Source: Lateolabrax maculatus (taxonomy: Eukaryota > Chordata > Actinopteri > Acropomatiformes > Lateolabracidae). Taken from it: a stretch of DNA of 64,000 nucleotides. The notes under the pieces are model-generated. The model ran no database searches. It was not told the origin of the DNA and saw only the letters and a program-made list of their open reading frames with translations. A program made the position numbers and the translations under genes. Shown here in pieces: positions 12,468-24,809 of this stretch; positions within the stretch are counted from its first letter, which is position 1, and every line of letters begins with the position of its first letter. The stretch covers positions 5,295,501-5,359,500 of the forward strand of contig CM062213.1 of the NCBI GenBank assembly GCA_031216445.1, read 5' to 3'.

Positions 12468-13399
12468 CTGGGGACAGGACAAAGAAAAAACAGTAGAATA
12501 TTAGAAGCATTTCAAGTGGTTTCTGTCAGTTTGCTGTGTGCAGCGTGGCTCTAGGGATGACAATATCGCCCTGTTGGTTGGTCCTTCCAACAACCAATGA
12601 GATGGACTGCCGTGAACTTTCGTACAGAGATTCATGGAAGCTACACTAACACAGCCCCTTGAGTTGTTTTAATGCAGGGTTGTTTTCGGTCTGAGCACCC
12701 ACTTAGTCTTGTAACAACACATCAAATAGTTTTCACATAGCAGATGAAACACGACAATGTGTGATCAATATGTTACCATCTAGATGAGATTTTGCGCATT
12801 GTCTCAGCTTCCTAAGTCATACTGTGTGTGCCATATGGTAACATTATTAGACATGACAGTCTAAGACACAAAAATAAAAACTAATTTGAAAGCAAAGATT
12901 TGCTGTAGGAAGAGACAGCACATCACAGTTATTTGCTTAACGCTTCTAACCACTAGTACATTTCTATTGAACGTTGGTGTTAGAGAATGCCCTATGCATA
13001 ATGCATGATGTGGTAGATATACAGTGACATACATATATAGATTTAATCATACACACTTCAGCATGTGGCTCATCAATAATTCCACGGGCACTTCTTGCTG
13101 TCCACCCAAGTGTCTTTGGGTTAAGGATGCAGTGTGGGACAATGAGATCAAGGCTGGACTCCTTCACGGCCACCTCCCAGCCCAGGCTGAGCCCAAGGCA
13201 AAGCCCTCACTGCACCTGCAGGACTTTTTCCATCATGGCCTGAGAGCATTAAAGTATTCATACCACTGCCCTCAACTCGCCTAACCTATGTGATTTCATG
13301 AGGCTTTGGAAAAAGGTCACTGGTATTTGTACAGTATGTATCCCTGCATCGAGGGGCTTCTGAGTGGAGAAGGGTGGAAAAGCACATCAAGTGTTTCTA

Positions 13400-13402
13400 T
13401 GT

Positions 13403-13473
<71 letters not shown>

Positions 13474-13510
13474 GTGTGTGTGTGTGTGTGGGTGTGTGTG
13501 TATATGTGAG
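13400..13510. repeat. GT microsatellite 1
   Basis: GT repeat with interruptions (gtgtttgtgt, ggggtgtg, gggtgtg). Confidence 0.95.
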
Positions 13511-13693
13511 TATGCGTATGTGTGGTATGTGCTTAGACACCAGATTAAAATAGACTTTTACACTGTTCCAAAGTTTACGTTGGCTATTATTTTTCTTATT
13601 TTGAACAGTTTCCCGTTGGCAGCAGGTTATGCCCCAGAACGTTTCTGCTTTGGATTTGGATTGCCTCCAAAAGCATTGGAGCTCGTTCTGTAT

Positions 13694-13735
13694 ATGTGTG
13701 CGTGTATGTGTGTGTATGTGTGTGTGTGTGTGTGT

Positions 13736-13775
<40 letters not shown>
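13694..13775. repeat. GT microsatellite 2
   Basis: GT repeat with a few interruptions, on the same strand as the array at 13400. Confidence 0.95.
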
Positions 13776-13777
<2 letters not shown>

Positions 13778-13845
13778 CTCCGCACATCTCACTAGTCCCT
13801 AAAGGCATGAGACGTTTCTCTCCCAGACACTACCCACGCTGCAGC

Positions 13846-13921
13846 CACACACAGACTCACACACACACATGCACACACACATACACACACGCACACACAC
13901 ACACGCACACACACACACACC
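13846..13921. repeat. CA microsatellite, complementary to the two upstream GT arrays
   Basis: CA repeat interrupted by gactcac, atgc, atac and acgc. It lies about 70 bases from the preceding GT array. Confidence 0.95.
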
Positions 13922-16799
13922 AACTACCAGCAAAGCCACAGCTCATTAAGGTCTCTGAAGGTGTAAGAGGCTGAATATTTATGAGCCTGTGTGTGTGTGT
14001 GTTTGAGCCTGTATGATAAAGAATGGGGACAAAAGTGAAGTGTCTGTCGACTATAGAAATGTGTATGTTATTACCAATAAAAGATGAGACCTGAGTGTGT
14101 GTTATTGTGTTAAACCTTGACTCGTTCATTCAAATGTTCACAGCTCCATGAGTATCATGCACTCGCCCCTAAGTTTGAATGTGAATGTTTCAAACAGTCA
14201 CTGTTTCATAACTAAATTTACTGCTTCCGTGAGTTTAGACCAGCAAACCATGGGGTGGGTTAAAATAGATCCTATTACAGCACTCAATTCTTCAGATACT
14301 GTCCATGTCACTATATCAATCACACTACTGTGAGTGAGTCATACCACTGACAAATAATCGAAACAATCACTTTAATGACTCTCAACTACAAAATGCAATA
14401 TGTGTTTCTGTCCTGTCCATTTTGTGCACATAAATAACGACATGAACTACTGGTGAAACTGGAATAAATGACAGCTCATGCACAGTAATAAACGCAACCT
14501 AATATCCCGCTTCTTGGCAGACTCGACAGAGGTCAGACTGGTGACTTCAGCCCTCAAGGATGGCAGGAATAAAATGTCTTGACATTATTCATCACATCAA
14601 GAAACAGATGAGCCATTAAAGACAACTGGCCACAGCTTAAGGCACCACTGGCCCTTCACATGTGTCGCAATATCTGCAGAGTCCCGGGTAAAACCCTTGG
14701 GAGAGGCTTTGAATGAGGAAATCTGTCGCATAAACCCACAGTGACAATGACACTTGATTGTTTTCACACTGGTGACAATCAACACACATAATGTACCTTG
14801 TAGGAATGGATATTAAAGGAGAATACTGATATGTTTGCTTCTTAGATTGTGCCAGCTGTCCATATGTGGGCTGCTGCTCTACCTTACATTATTCCTGCTG
14901 GTGTCTGCGGTCAGTAGGCATAGCTGAAAATATCAGGGCTTGTTTTCCTGCCTGCAGAGGAAGTCATTTGCAGATAATCATATCTGTACAGCATAGGAAA
15001 ACAACTTCCACTGGCAGTATTACTCGGGCTAGGAAATACATTACAATAAACATGAAGAGATCTATCTATCTAAGTCTGACACTTTGTATTTGATTTGATT
15101 ATTTTAAAGTGCAAGCAAATGCATATGTTAGCTAAATGGACTGTTTAATACTAATAATTAGAAATTCTTCCTTGCCGCCATGAGGTGAGGATTTGTATTC
15201 CGTTATAATTTCTTTGTGTTTAGACTTTAATTTGCCAAAGGTCTGCAGAGTATCACGACATGGCCGGATGTGTGTGATTTAATGTGGGATGGCACACGCT
15301 CCACAGTTCTTGTTTGTTAGCCAGCCGTATAGTGACAAGTGTGCCGCAGTGAAAGGGCGATGGCTCAGTAGGGCACTAGAAAAGGAGGCAGCAGCTCAGT
15401 GGATAGCATTTTGCATTAAGTAATCATACATTTTGACATTGTTTTTTTTTTTTTTCACAAAGATGTTATAATAGGTGTGTTAGTATCCGAATATACTGAG
15501 CAACAAAAGAGAATATGAACTAGAATGGAAGAGTTAAACAGAAATTAATAAAAGGCAGAATAAACAAGTCTTTGGTTGGTGCTTAATGATGCATTCAGAT
15601 TTAATGAAATGCAAAATTCAAAGGCAGCATGAACGCATTCAAAGCCAGTGGAAAGATATGAACAGATGTGAGAGGACATGAACGGATAAGATTTCACTCC
15701 AGGCGGTGTGAATTGTGTTGAGGACACTCAACTTGTAAACATCTTAACACCAAAAAAAAAAAAATCATGGTTATCTCGATTTGTATGACGTCACTCTGTG
15801 AATACACGGATATGGGAGCACAGAGGGAGAGGGCCTGGAGGAAATATAAGAGAACTGAACTGGAGTTGGGGGTTAGTTTTCAAATCAGGCTGTTTAAAAG
15901 TGTCACTTGCAAACACACTCACAGAGTAAGTTCATGTACTTCAGGTTAACATAACACAGCAGTCAAATATGCACAAATACAGGAAGGCATAAATTTGCTT
16001 TGTGTTCAGTCTGTGTGCACCTTAAGAGATCAGGCAATCTCAAATAAGGAGGCAAAGGGTCCTTCAGATAAATGGGAGAAAGAAATTCTGTCACACAGTA
16101 TATGATGGTCTGGTTATGCAAAACCCTGTAGATTCTACAATTAATCTTGAAGACGTGTGAGATATCACCTTTCCTTGTTGTTGACGAGTGCGGCATGTGG
16201 AAGAGGCTGTGTAAGAGGCAGTCGAGGCTGCCAGGACATATGAAGAGAGAGAAAATGGAAAATGCTGGTATGAAAAAAGTGTCCATTCACAGTCCAAATG
16301 GGGTTAGATGGTACGTGTTTGAGACCGCTGGGCCACAATCAGTGAAACATCGTCTTGTAGACTTTTATCAGTGACCTTCCTCTATCCAAAGGCGTCCATA
16401 TAGCTGAAAAATTAGGTGTGATAAGTATGCTTTCAGGAGACTATCATTGTTTCATTAAGAGCTGATATACTGATATATATAAGTAGCAATCTCAATCTTG
16501 ATGCATTTTGTCCACTGTGGCGAGGGAACACGCCAGTTGCCTGGACGGTATGTTTTAAAGCTGACCTTGTTTTAAACAACACTTTTAAAGACTTTTATTG
16601 ATCAGTTTTGCCTCTTTACTACAGGAATTTTTATACAACCTGTTTCCCAGGCCCTGTGTGCTGGATAACGTATATATATCTATATATACATATATACTGT
16701 CTAGACCCAGTTAATAGGTGGATGGATCATGGAAATGTTGGTGGAGACTGCTAAGTTTTGCTAAAGTTAGGTGTTTTTATATTGCGTGATCCAGCGTCA

Positions 16800-16968
16800 G
16801 CCCTATTACCTTCTTTCCCTTCTTCCTCCTAGTGTTCCTGCCAGACGAACAGGGGGGTGTACTGGTGGCGCCCCCCTCCCCTTCACTGCATGTGGTGGTG
16901 TGATGTAACTGTGTGAATTTTGAACTCGGTCTCTTATGTGTGGATTTGTTGTGTTTAGGTGACGGCGC

Positions 16969-17013
<45 letters not shown>

Positions 17014-17285
17014 TAGCTGGTAGCACTTAAGTAACCCCCGTACATGTCTGGCTCCTACGGATTCTGAGGTGTTTTACGGCTGATTGATTTTATCTTGTCC
17101 TCTAGTGTCCGTGGCAAGTTGGCATTAACATTCTGTTTTTTTGTTTTTGATGTGTTATTTTTTTACCACTATCTGTGGGGAACCCAGGATTACAACCCCA
17201 GGTGGCATTGTCCGACCTTGAAACTCACTTGCCTCATTACTTTGCCTCGGTTTCAAAAGTAATTAAATAAAAAGCCTGGACTGAC
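16800..17285 (+). mobile_element. Possible retrotransposon tail, unassigned
   Basis: The stretch is more GC-rich than its surroundings, contains a long GT array and ends in aattaaataaaaagcctgga, like a polyadenylation-signal-bearing element end. No coding motif was recognised. It could equally be ordinary intron. Confidence 0.3.
16970..17012. repeat. GT microsatellite 3
   Basis: About 20 uninterrupted GT units. Confidence 0.95.
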
Positions 17286-17412
17286 TCATCCATCCATCCC
17301 GTATATTTTGTACACCCACTTGTTTTGTTCAGTGTCACTGGAGCCTATCCCAGCATGCATTGTTAGATCAATAGGAACAGGTTGCTTGTGTATCACAGGG
17401 CTAACACACATA
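17286..17412 (+). repeat. Degraded teleost interspersed repeat (catccatcc / ggagcctatcccagc type)
   Basis: It contains catccatccc, cactggagcctatcccagca and tgtatcacagggctaacaca, a phrase order I know from a very common fish interspersed repeat. Clade not assigned. Confidence 0.55.
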
Positions 17413-20002
17413 CTGTTGTCACAACACATTAAGAGTTTCCTCTATGAACAGTTTTCTTTCCCTTAAAAACGAGTGCAGTAGATGCCATAGTCCTCTGATA
17501 ATGAAGATAAGTTGTACAGTAAAAGTGACCTGCAACAAGACACTGATGTCCTTGTTTTGAATGTGCAAAATTGCTAGAAGCAACAATGAGATTCCCTTAA
17601 TAAGATGCTGAAGACCAAAGGTGTTAAATTAGCTTGGGAGGAGATAACACATTTGGTTGTCCTGGTCCGAGGACAACCACTGCCTGTATTTACAGTTCAA
17701 GGATATTACACTCCAGAAGGTGATTATTTAATAACAGCATAACATTTCAGCCAATCATCACATAAAGTATTGCAAAGACCTGTTAAGGACATTATGGCCT
17801 GTTTATGTCAGCCAGATATTCTGTTTAATGTCCCTTTTTCTTTGATCATAGTGCATAATGACGACCTGGATGGCATCATTCACACATGTTGAATAAAAGA
17901 TCATAAACGTTTACTTTGATCCTTTTTTGACATGCAAAGAAAGGGGAAATTCTTATAATAATTGGCATCAAAATGACCCTGTCTTGGTCTTTTTCACTTG
18001 TGATACAGTCACTGCTTCACCTCTAACACCGTAAAGGCACAGTCTTCTTCTCCTTAGGCCTACTTTCACAGTAAGTCACCAAAATACACTTGTATTGACA
18101 CAACCAATTGAAGGGACCTTGTGACTGCATGGAAGGGTGACTAAACATGCCATGAAAGCACTGGATGTGAGTAAGTACACGCAACACCACCTATAACACG
18201 ATGCACTAGAGGGTCAGTGGGAAGTGCTGTCAGCTACATTAAGTACAAATGACAAATAATAATTTTGATTACATGCTCACTTGGTACCACTTTAAACCTC
18301 AATCTATTTCTGTGTAAAGAAAAGTGAGTTGGACAATACATGTCCAAACAATTCCTTCCAAATAATATAACAAAATATGCTGCATGAGATTCTCATTTTT
18401 CACACAATATCCATAAGCGATAGCCCTCTTCTTTTGTCTTGTCTGTAATCGTTGAGCAAATCCTAATTTCTCTATGGAGCAATACCAGGAAAGATGGTGT
18501 CTTCTGGGTGCACATGATGCCTGGCTACTCCCAAAACTCATTAACACCAAAGTGCAGAATGCGTAAAGACAAGTAATCTTTCCCTAACAGATTTTCGGTT
18601 TTTACAGACAAGGGGCGGATTTTGCAGGTGACCTACCACTGCATACACTAAGCTTTCTATTGTGAGTGTTTCTTCCCCTTCTTCATCTGGAATGTGAAAA
18701 TGATACATACTGTATGATATATCAGAAATATTTTTTGTGTGTTGGCAGCTCTGTGTGGTGTAAAGGCATTACTAATGGAATTAGAGCTATAACTAAATGC
18801 ACCCTGTGGTGTATTCAGTTTACCATATTAAGAAGCACATATCACAGGATTTGGGGATTAAACCTAACCTTTGAGATGTTTGCTACCTAAATTAAAAAAA
18901 GTTGCACCTTAAAGCCAGGTGTAGACTTTGGTTTGAATATCATGAATATTTGAAGCTCCAGAAACCACAAATCAAATTAATCTTCCTCAACAGATGTCAA
19001 AGTGTCCCTGATTGTGAACATGGGGCTCATACAAATGGGATCTGTTCAACGGCAATGCAATATTAACTCAGGTCCGCAAAACTCTGGGGGTTTCAAAAAG
19101 AAAGATGTCAACTACTTTTAGCTTTTTCCTGACAGCGGCGGAGATACTGATACAAAGCAAAGCTTCTACAGTTTCTGGTTATTGCATCCTGTTTGCGCTA
19201 TAAAAAATGGAGCATCACTGTAAACAAAAGTAAGCAAAAGTCAACAGGCAAAAGTTTTCTTTTTTTTTTTGATTAATTACCGTTTATATATAGAAACGAT
19301 GGATAAGTGAGTTTATATTTGAATATTTCAAACTCCTTTGTGTAAGCCAGTCAAACAGCCAGCAGCTCATTATTAACAGTAAAAAAACGGTGGCGTTCAT
19401 CAAAGGCAGTTGGGGGTGAGTTGTTTGTGGCTGACGGGGAGATGCTGGAGGGCGTGAGAGAAAACCGATAACGGAAGGCTAAATGTGGGTGTTTGAAGTC
19501 AGTCAGCTAAGTCACTCAGTAGGGTCTTCTCCTGCTGCAGATCAAAGATCAGCTTTAACGTGCTTGTGCTGAGAGGAATCACAGAAATAGATAGCAGCCC
19601 AAACAGGGCTTTAACACACTAATTAAATAAAGAGAGTTGACAGTTTGCATTTCCCGCTGCATGTTGTACTGTGTTCTTGTTTGAAAAGTAACACCTGATG
19701 CACAGAAATTCATCCTGATGTGTAGGTGTGTTACTAGACTGCTACATTATTGGCCCTTTCATTATTGTCCCAGTGTTTGTTTTTGGGAACTAAACCGAGG
19801 TGAACTTGCATTTATCTCAAGAACACCGAGGATTAGGCAAATTCTAACTGAATGAATAACAAATTAAAAAGTGACACATTCATTTTAAATTCATTTTGGA
19901 GCGTAACGAGAAAACAACACAAAGCCATCCAAAATATTAAAAAATCTGCTATTTTTTTCGGCTTTAGTAGCCTACATAACCAAATTGAATCCAACAGATG
20001 AA

Positions 20003-20340
20003 GTTAAAGCTGCACTAGTCAATATCTTTATCAATGGGTCAGATGATTATAATTTAATTTGAATGGGGCCACTCGCAATGAGAAACCCACAGAGAATTAT
20101 CACCAGACTCTGCAGTTCCCCTCAGCTCCTTGGAGCTTCATATCTTCTTCCAGTTGAACTTTATATTTTTGGTTCCCTCTCATCAGCACCATTTTCTGGA
20201 GCAAGCAGCTATTTTCAGTGAATGTTTAAATAGGCTACTGTTTACTAACATGTTAACAATATCAACTTTATACGTTCATTGTCATGTTTACAGCTTGTTG
20301 TGCTGCCCTCAAGTGGCCCAAAAAATATTTTTTCACATTT
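20003..20340 (+). mobile_element. MITE-like interspersed repeat, copy 1
   Basis: It begins ttaaagctgcactagtcaat and ends near ctgccctcaagtggcccaaa. It shares its beginning with the copy at 24148 and its middle (cagctattttcagtga) with the copy at 36486. No coding capacity is seen, so a non-autonomous DNA transposon is likely. The family name is unknown to me. Confidence 0.6.
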
Positions 20341-22065
20341 TAATTGCTTGCCCTTTCTCTCTCTTCGTTCTGCTCATTTGGACTAGTCGTGACATCAGCA
20401 ACATAACTGCATATTTTACATCAATGACATTAAAGGATATTACCAACCTTACACTGATATTAGTCTAAACGAACACTGTACACAAGTTGGAGCAGTTGTG
20501 AGGCTTGTGTGTGACCAGTCAGCAGCATCAGTACGTGCATTCTTCAAAATGAAAGACAGGTTACTGAAAAATATCTATTCCTGGGGTCAAAGGGGGTCAT
20601 CGATCATGAGAGCCAGCCTGACAAGGTATAAATCATGTGTGAGTGGATCTCACAGCCTGCACAGTCCTACCCCATGCAGCGTAATCTGGATCAATAGCAC
20701 AGCTACAGTTAATAGAATTTACTCTTTGAATACAACAAACCATCGACTCCTTTTCTCTAAAAGAGCGTGTGTCAAAGCTGCAATTAACGATAGTCTCACA
20801 CCACTTTACTTCTGGGGAATACGTGTCATTCACAGCGGTTTGTTGGGAACAGAAGATGTGATGTGTCCGCAGTGATTTGTTGTGTGCAAATGAAGTGTAA
20901 TCTCAGAATTTCTGACTCACTGACAATTCAACAGTACTGTGAAAAGTAAAATATCCACAAGCTGCAGCAGGACTCATCCCTTGGGTACATGATGCTGCTT
21001 TATATCAGTACAATAAGTGTCAGAATAGCTGCTCTGTTATTTTATTTATTCTATAATGGGTTTTTATCATTGATTTATTGCTTGTTTTATATTTTTTATC
21101 TGTGTGTTGTGTACAGTAAACACTGTAAATCATCACATAATGGTCTGTTGTGGAATGTCACATTATCACCTACAAAGCTGCCGACAAAGACACTCCCGCC
21201 AACTAACTGCCCCGCTGAGCTGTTTGATGCAAACTGCTCTCTGGTCAGTCATTTAGTGACAGATTTTCAGCCGGAGCAGGAATGTACTCCCGTAACTGAG
21301 CTCAAAGTGTTTGAGCAGCTTCCATTTGCTAGGTTCCTCCACATACTGTAATCCAACTTTGGTCAAGAGCATTGGAATTATAGCAATTAAAACTTTGGTT
21401 GTTAAAGGATCATTTTGGTCTCAGATTAGCAAAACCTCTCTAAATTACAGTCTGGTGTACAGTATTTAGTGATAATGTTTCTGCACCACGACCACTACAC
21501 TCTTGATTTTCACATTGGTATTTCAATGTAAGCTACTGTCCCATTTACAGTTCTATATACATAATAATTTCATGTTGAAGAAACATCCTGCCCTATCTTT
21601 TTCTGTCAATTTTGCTTTTTTATGCGGCCCATTCAGAAAAATCTTTAAGAGACTAATTGGAAAACCTCAGCAGTACAAATACTGCAAATGGACAGTAAAT
21701 CAAATCTTTAATGCAGTAATGAACTGCCAGTGATACAGATTTACATTCCTGTACCGTGTTGCTGATTTATTCAGTAAACTATCTATGGACAAGTTACTTT
21801 ATAACAAGATTATAAAAAGAGAAGGTGTTTTGTGCCGTCTTTTTAATTAATTGTGTGTAAAGACAAGCTGGACACTTACATACATAAATATTGCTAACCT
21901 CGAGATCTTTTTGAATTGCAAAACAGACAACAATCCTATATTAAAAAGAGGCTGATGGTAAAATCAAACCTGTGACAGCTTTGGTACCTTGTGATTATTT
22001 TTATCAAAAGCAGCGTTGAGCCCAGAATCAGACATGTTTGGTTGATTGAAAGTAGCAATACTCAC

Positions 22066-22176
22066 GGAGATGATGGCAGCCAAAGTCTCTATGGCCCCTG
22101 TGCTCAGTGTGATGTAGGGGAGAATCTCCTCTGCAAAGCCTGCTTCCCGCAGGATCCCATTGGTGTAGTACCAGAT
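22066..22176 (-). CDS. slc2a9: slc2a9 coding exon 8: rest of TM7 and TM8 (residues 309-345)
   Basis: The exon has 37 codons, phase 0 at both ends, acceptor CTTTTCATAG and donor GTGAGT. It begins IWYYTNGILREAGF. Ile309 completes the Asn-Ala-Ile motif begun in exon 7, equivalent to Ile335 of human GLUT9, a position linked to substrate choice in class II GLUTs. It continues with LPYITLSTGAIETLAAIIS, the TM8 entry typical of GLUT9 (human TLSTGGIETLAAV). Confidence 0.95.
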
Positions 22177-22623
22177 CTATGAAAAGTAAATCAAATTCCA
22201 TTAGACTTAATATAGCCTTTAAAGAATTTTACATCCAGGCTGTTTCTTTACAGATATTCAGGCCATCTTGCTGCCCTTAGAGCCTGTAAGTACTTGAATC
22301 ATTTCCCTAAAATGCATGTTCTTATCACATCGAAACCAAGTTAATTTCAGGCTGAATTCATGTTAGCTGCTATCTCCCGTCACAAGATTAAATATCACGT
22401 CTCACATGCATTTGACAGAACAGACACGTTTCTATTTTAATCGATCGAAAGTGTCTTTAAAGGCTTCTAGTCTTTTTACTTCCTGTAGGTACGTAACTAC
22501 AGTGTAAATACAGTGAGCTCTGTCCAGACCCGGGTGTCATACGCTGTAGAACTGTGCCTGAACACATTGTGTGCAGACACTGAATTAACTGAAGGTTAAA
22601 GTGCTGCTGCTGACATGCTGCTT

Positions 22624-22651
22624 CACACACACACACACACACACACACACA
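22624..22651. repeat. CA microsatellite, short
   Basis: About 14 uninterrupted CA units. Confidence 0.95.
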
Positions 22652-23716
22652 ATGCAAGTTAAAATGAAATGCTGATGATTGGTTTCCTTTGGATGAAACA
22701 TATGGCCTCTCGTTTTCTCAACATTCTCTCCAATAACCTATAGCCTGCAGTGTTTTCTCCAGCGGTCTTTTTCCAGGTAACAACAAGAATACAAAACATG
22801 TAGGCAATTTTAAATTATGAGTTTTGACAGGCTGAAGCGCTGATACTGTGACTGGTTGCAGAAATCTTTCTTAGCTGTCAACTTAGCATCAGTACTCAGT
22901 TTCATTGCAGCACAATAAGCCTTTGTAACATCACCAAGTTATTCTCAGACTATAATATTTACTGGAGTCATTTGACAGGTTTGATGGCGATGGGGTAGTA
23001 AAAACTATAAAACAATCAAAATAAAATTGCATTCCTGTCTTCTTAGAATGACAATGTATGTAAATGAAGTCATGTTCATATGATCTTTGGGATTTCTAGC
23101 CATGCGTTATATTGCTGAAAAGTCACTCAACCTATCAAATATGCAAATGGTATAATGAAAAATTGAGCACAAATATTCTTTATAACATTCATCCTCAGCA
23201 TGAATTTGGAGACAAGCTAGTAATCCATTTGTATGCATTACATACAGCCTAAAATATTTAAATAGAAGATGAGCTCACATGATTTAAACACAAAACAGTG
23301 TCAGTCTTTAAAGGTTATGGTAGTAATTTTTCTAATTGTGAATTTTTGATAATCATACAGGGTTGTTGTCTTTTACATTATTCCTTATGGTGATGGAATT
23401 TACTTAAACTAAGTTCACAGTTTATGTGGTGCATGGCAGCAATAAGCAGCAACCTTTCTCCTCAGGGGAATTCTTGAAATCTCTATGCCCAACACCGAGA
23501 CTGTAGGTCCCATAATTGGACAACAGTCATTACCACCCACCAAGTGCACTGCAACACAGCAGGTGAGGATGGTTAAACATCGCTTCCCGTCAACAAAGTG
23601 CACAGGACAGAGTGACTCACAGTGACTTCTCCATGCCCACGGGTACTCATACACAGTAGTGCTGAGCACAAACCTAAAGAGAGTGATCCCCTCTTACAAA
23701 CAAGAAAGTGGCTGCA

Positions 23717-23883
23717 TAAGAGCTTTTATGATTTATGATGAATGCTTTTACAGTTTTTTAACCTTTTGTAACAAACAAACAGATAAAAAAAACAATTCAC
23801 TTATGCAGAATATGATTTTAAAGCATAACCTCTGCAAATAAAAAAATAATGTATTTTAAAAGAGACCACACATATGGGGTCAC
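23717..23883 (+). repeat. Direct repeat arm A (flanks exon 7)
   Basis: It shares tttatgatgaatg, ttttttaaccttttgtaaca, taacctctgcaaataaaaaa and atatggggtcac, in the same order, with 28446-28586. It is about 25 bases longer because of small insertions. Its origin, whether transposon or local duplication, is unknown. Confidence 0.8.
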
Positions 23884-24147
23884 ACCTGTGCATGCACAGG
23901 TCCAGGGGGACGCTGTGCAATGTGCTGTTATACCTGATCCACTGACAAGCAGGGCTGTGACAGTATTGATTTTTTTGTCAGTGATAGGAAAGCGATAGGA
24001 AAGTGATAGAACACACCCAAGATTTTCTGCAGTTTACCGCCAGTCCTGTAATTTTTTGTCCAACAACACTGCCTCATGACGTAGTAAAAGGAAGTTTTGT
24101 GTTTGAGAGGATTACAGCTCCAAAGTGAGATAGAACCAGGCTAAGCA

Positions 24148-24265
24148 TTAAAGCTGCACTTATCAATAATTTTTATATTTACAATGGATCACAGGACTAT
24201 GTCTAATGTGAAAGGGGTCGAGCCCACAGGGAATTTTCCCCAGAGAAACATCACAATCAGCTGGA
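24148..24265 (+). mobile_element. MITE-like interspersed repeat, copy 2 (partial)
   Basis: It begins ttaaagctgcacttatcaat, then reads atgtgaaaggggtcgagccc and cccacagggaatt, matching the left part of copies 1 and 4. The right part is missing or too diverged to see. Confidence 0.55.
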
Positions 24266-24621
24266 CGTGTTCTGCATGGCCTGATAAGAAGAAGGCAGAC
24301 TGTCTCCTTCTCTTGTAAATCTGTCCAACGAGGCCCAAAACTGATTGACAGTGTTGAGGTGTGAGAAAGATTTACAGAATGTTTTCAATGCAAATGGTAT
24401 TGAAAGAAGGGATATTTCTAATCACATTTTTACCAACATTTGGCATTACTGATTCTTTTCTTCTTAATCTCAATAGTTTTTGTGTTTAATACCAAATAAA
24501 TTCCAGATTTTTTAAAATAGAAAATAATTATATGTCATAAATATAATACACTGTAAACTAAAAGGTAAACAGGATTCCACTGACAATCTGAGAAAAAAGT
24601 GATATAAGAGCTGCATCTTAC

Positions 24622-24809
24622 AGCATTGAGGCCACAGAGCTGATAGCAGGCCATGGTGATGATGATGGTGATGAGCTGCCAGCGGACAGCTGGGTTCTTC
24701 AGCAGCTGTAACACAGTGGCGGTGTATAGGTTGTCCTGAGCTCGAGCCTCTGCGTGGACCTCTTCCAGCTCCTGGGACACATCCTTCTTCCCTAAAAACC
24801 TCTGGAAGG
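24622..24809 (-). CDS. slc2a9: slc2a9 coding exon 7: intracellular loop and first half of TM7 (residues 246-308)
   Basis: Two bases complete Ala246, then 62 codons to a phase 0 end. The acceptor is ACACAGTTTCAG-like (reads TGTTTCAG) and the donor GTAAGA. It encodes the charged central loop (FLGKKDVSQELEEVHAEA, then VLQLLKNPAVRWQ) and the TM7 entry ITMACYQLCGLNA. Human GLUT9 has FLGKADVSQEVEEV and ACYQLCGLNAIW at the same place. The Gln-Leu-Ser triplet of class I glucose transporters is replaced. The exon length is not a multiple of three, so skipping it would break the frame. Confidence 0.96.

Larger units (their letters stand above)
12468..22065 (-). other. slc2a9: slc2a9 intron 8 (9.6 kb)
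   Basis: It contains three large GT or CA arrays between 13400 and 13921, a further GT array at 16970-17012 inside a likely transposon tail, a degraded interspersed repeat (17286-17412) and a MITE-like copy (20003-20340). The stretches 14010-16480 and 17420-20000 show no recognised feature. Confidence 0.87.
22177..24621 (-). other. slc2a9: slc2a9 intron 7 (2.4 kb)
   Basis: It contains a CA microsatellite (22624-22651), the second arm of the direct repeat (23717-23883) and a MITE-like fragment (24148-24265). No gene is recognisable. Confidence 0.87.

Noticed and set aside
13024..13284. Plus-strand 86-codon frame, locally GC-richer than its surroundings
   Set aside because: No domain, no repeat pattern and no homology recognised; it reads as a chance frame inside intron 8.
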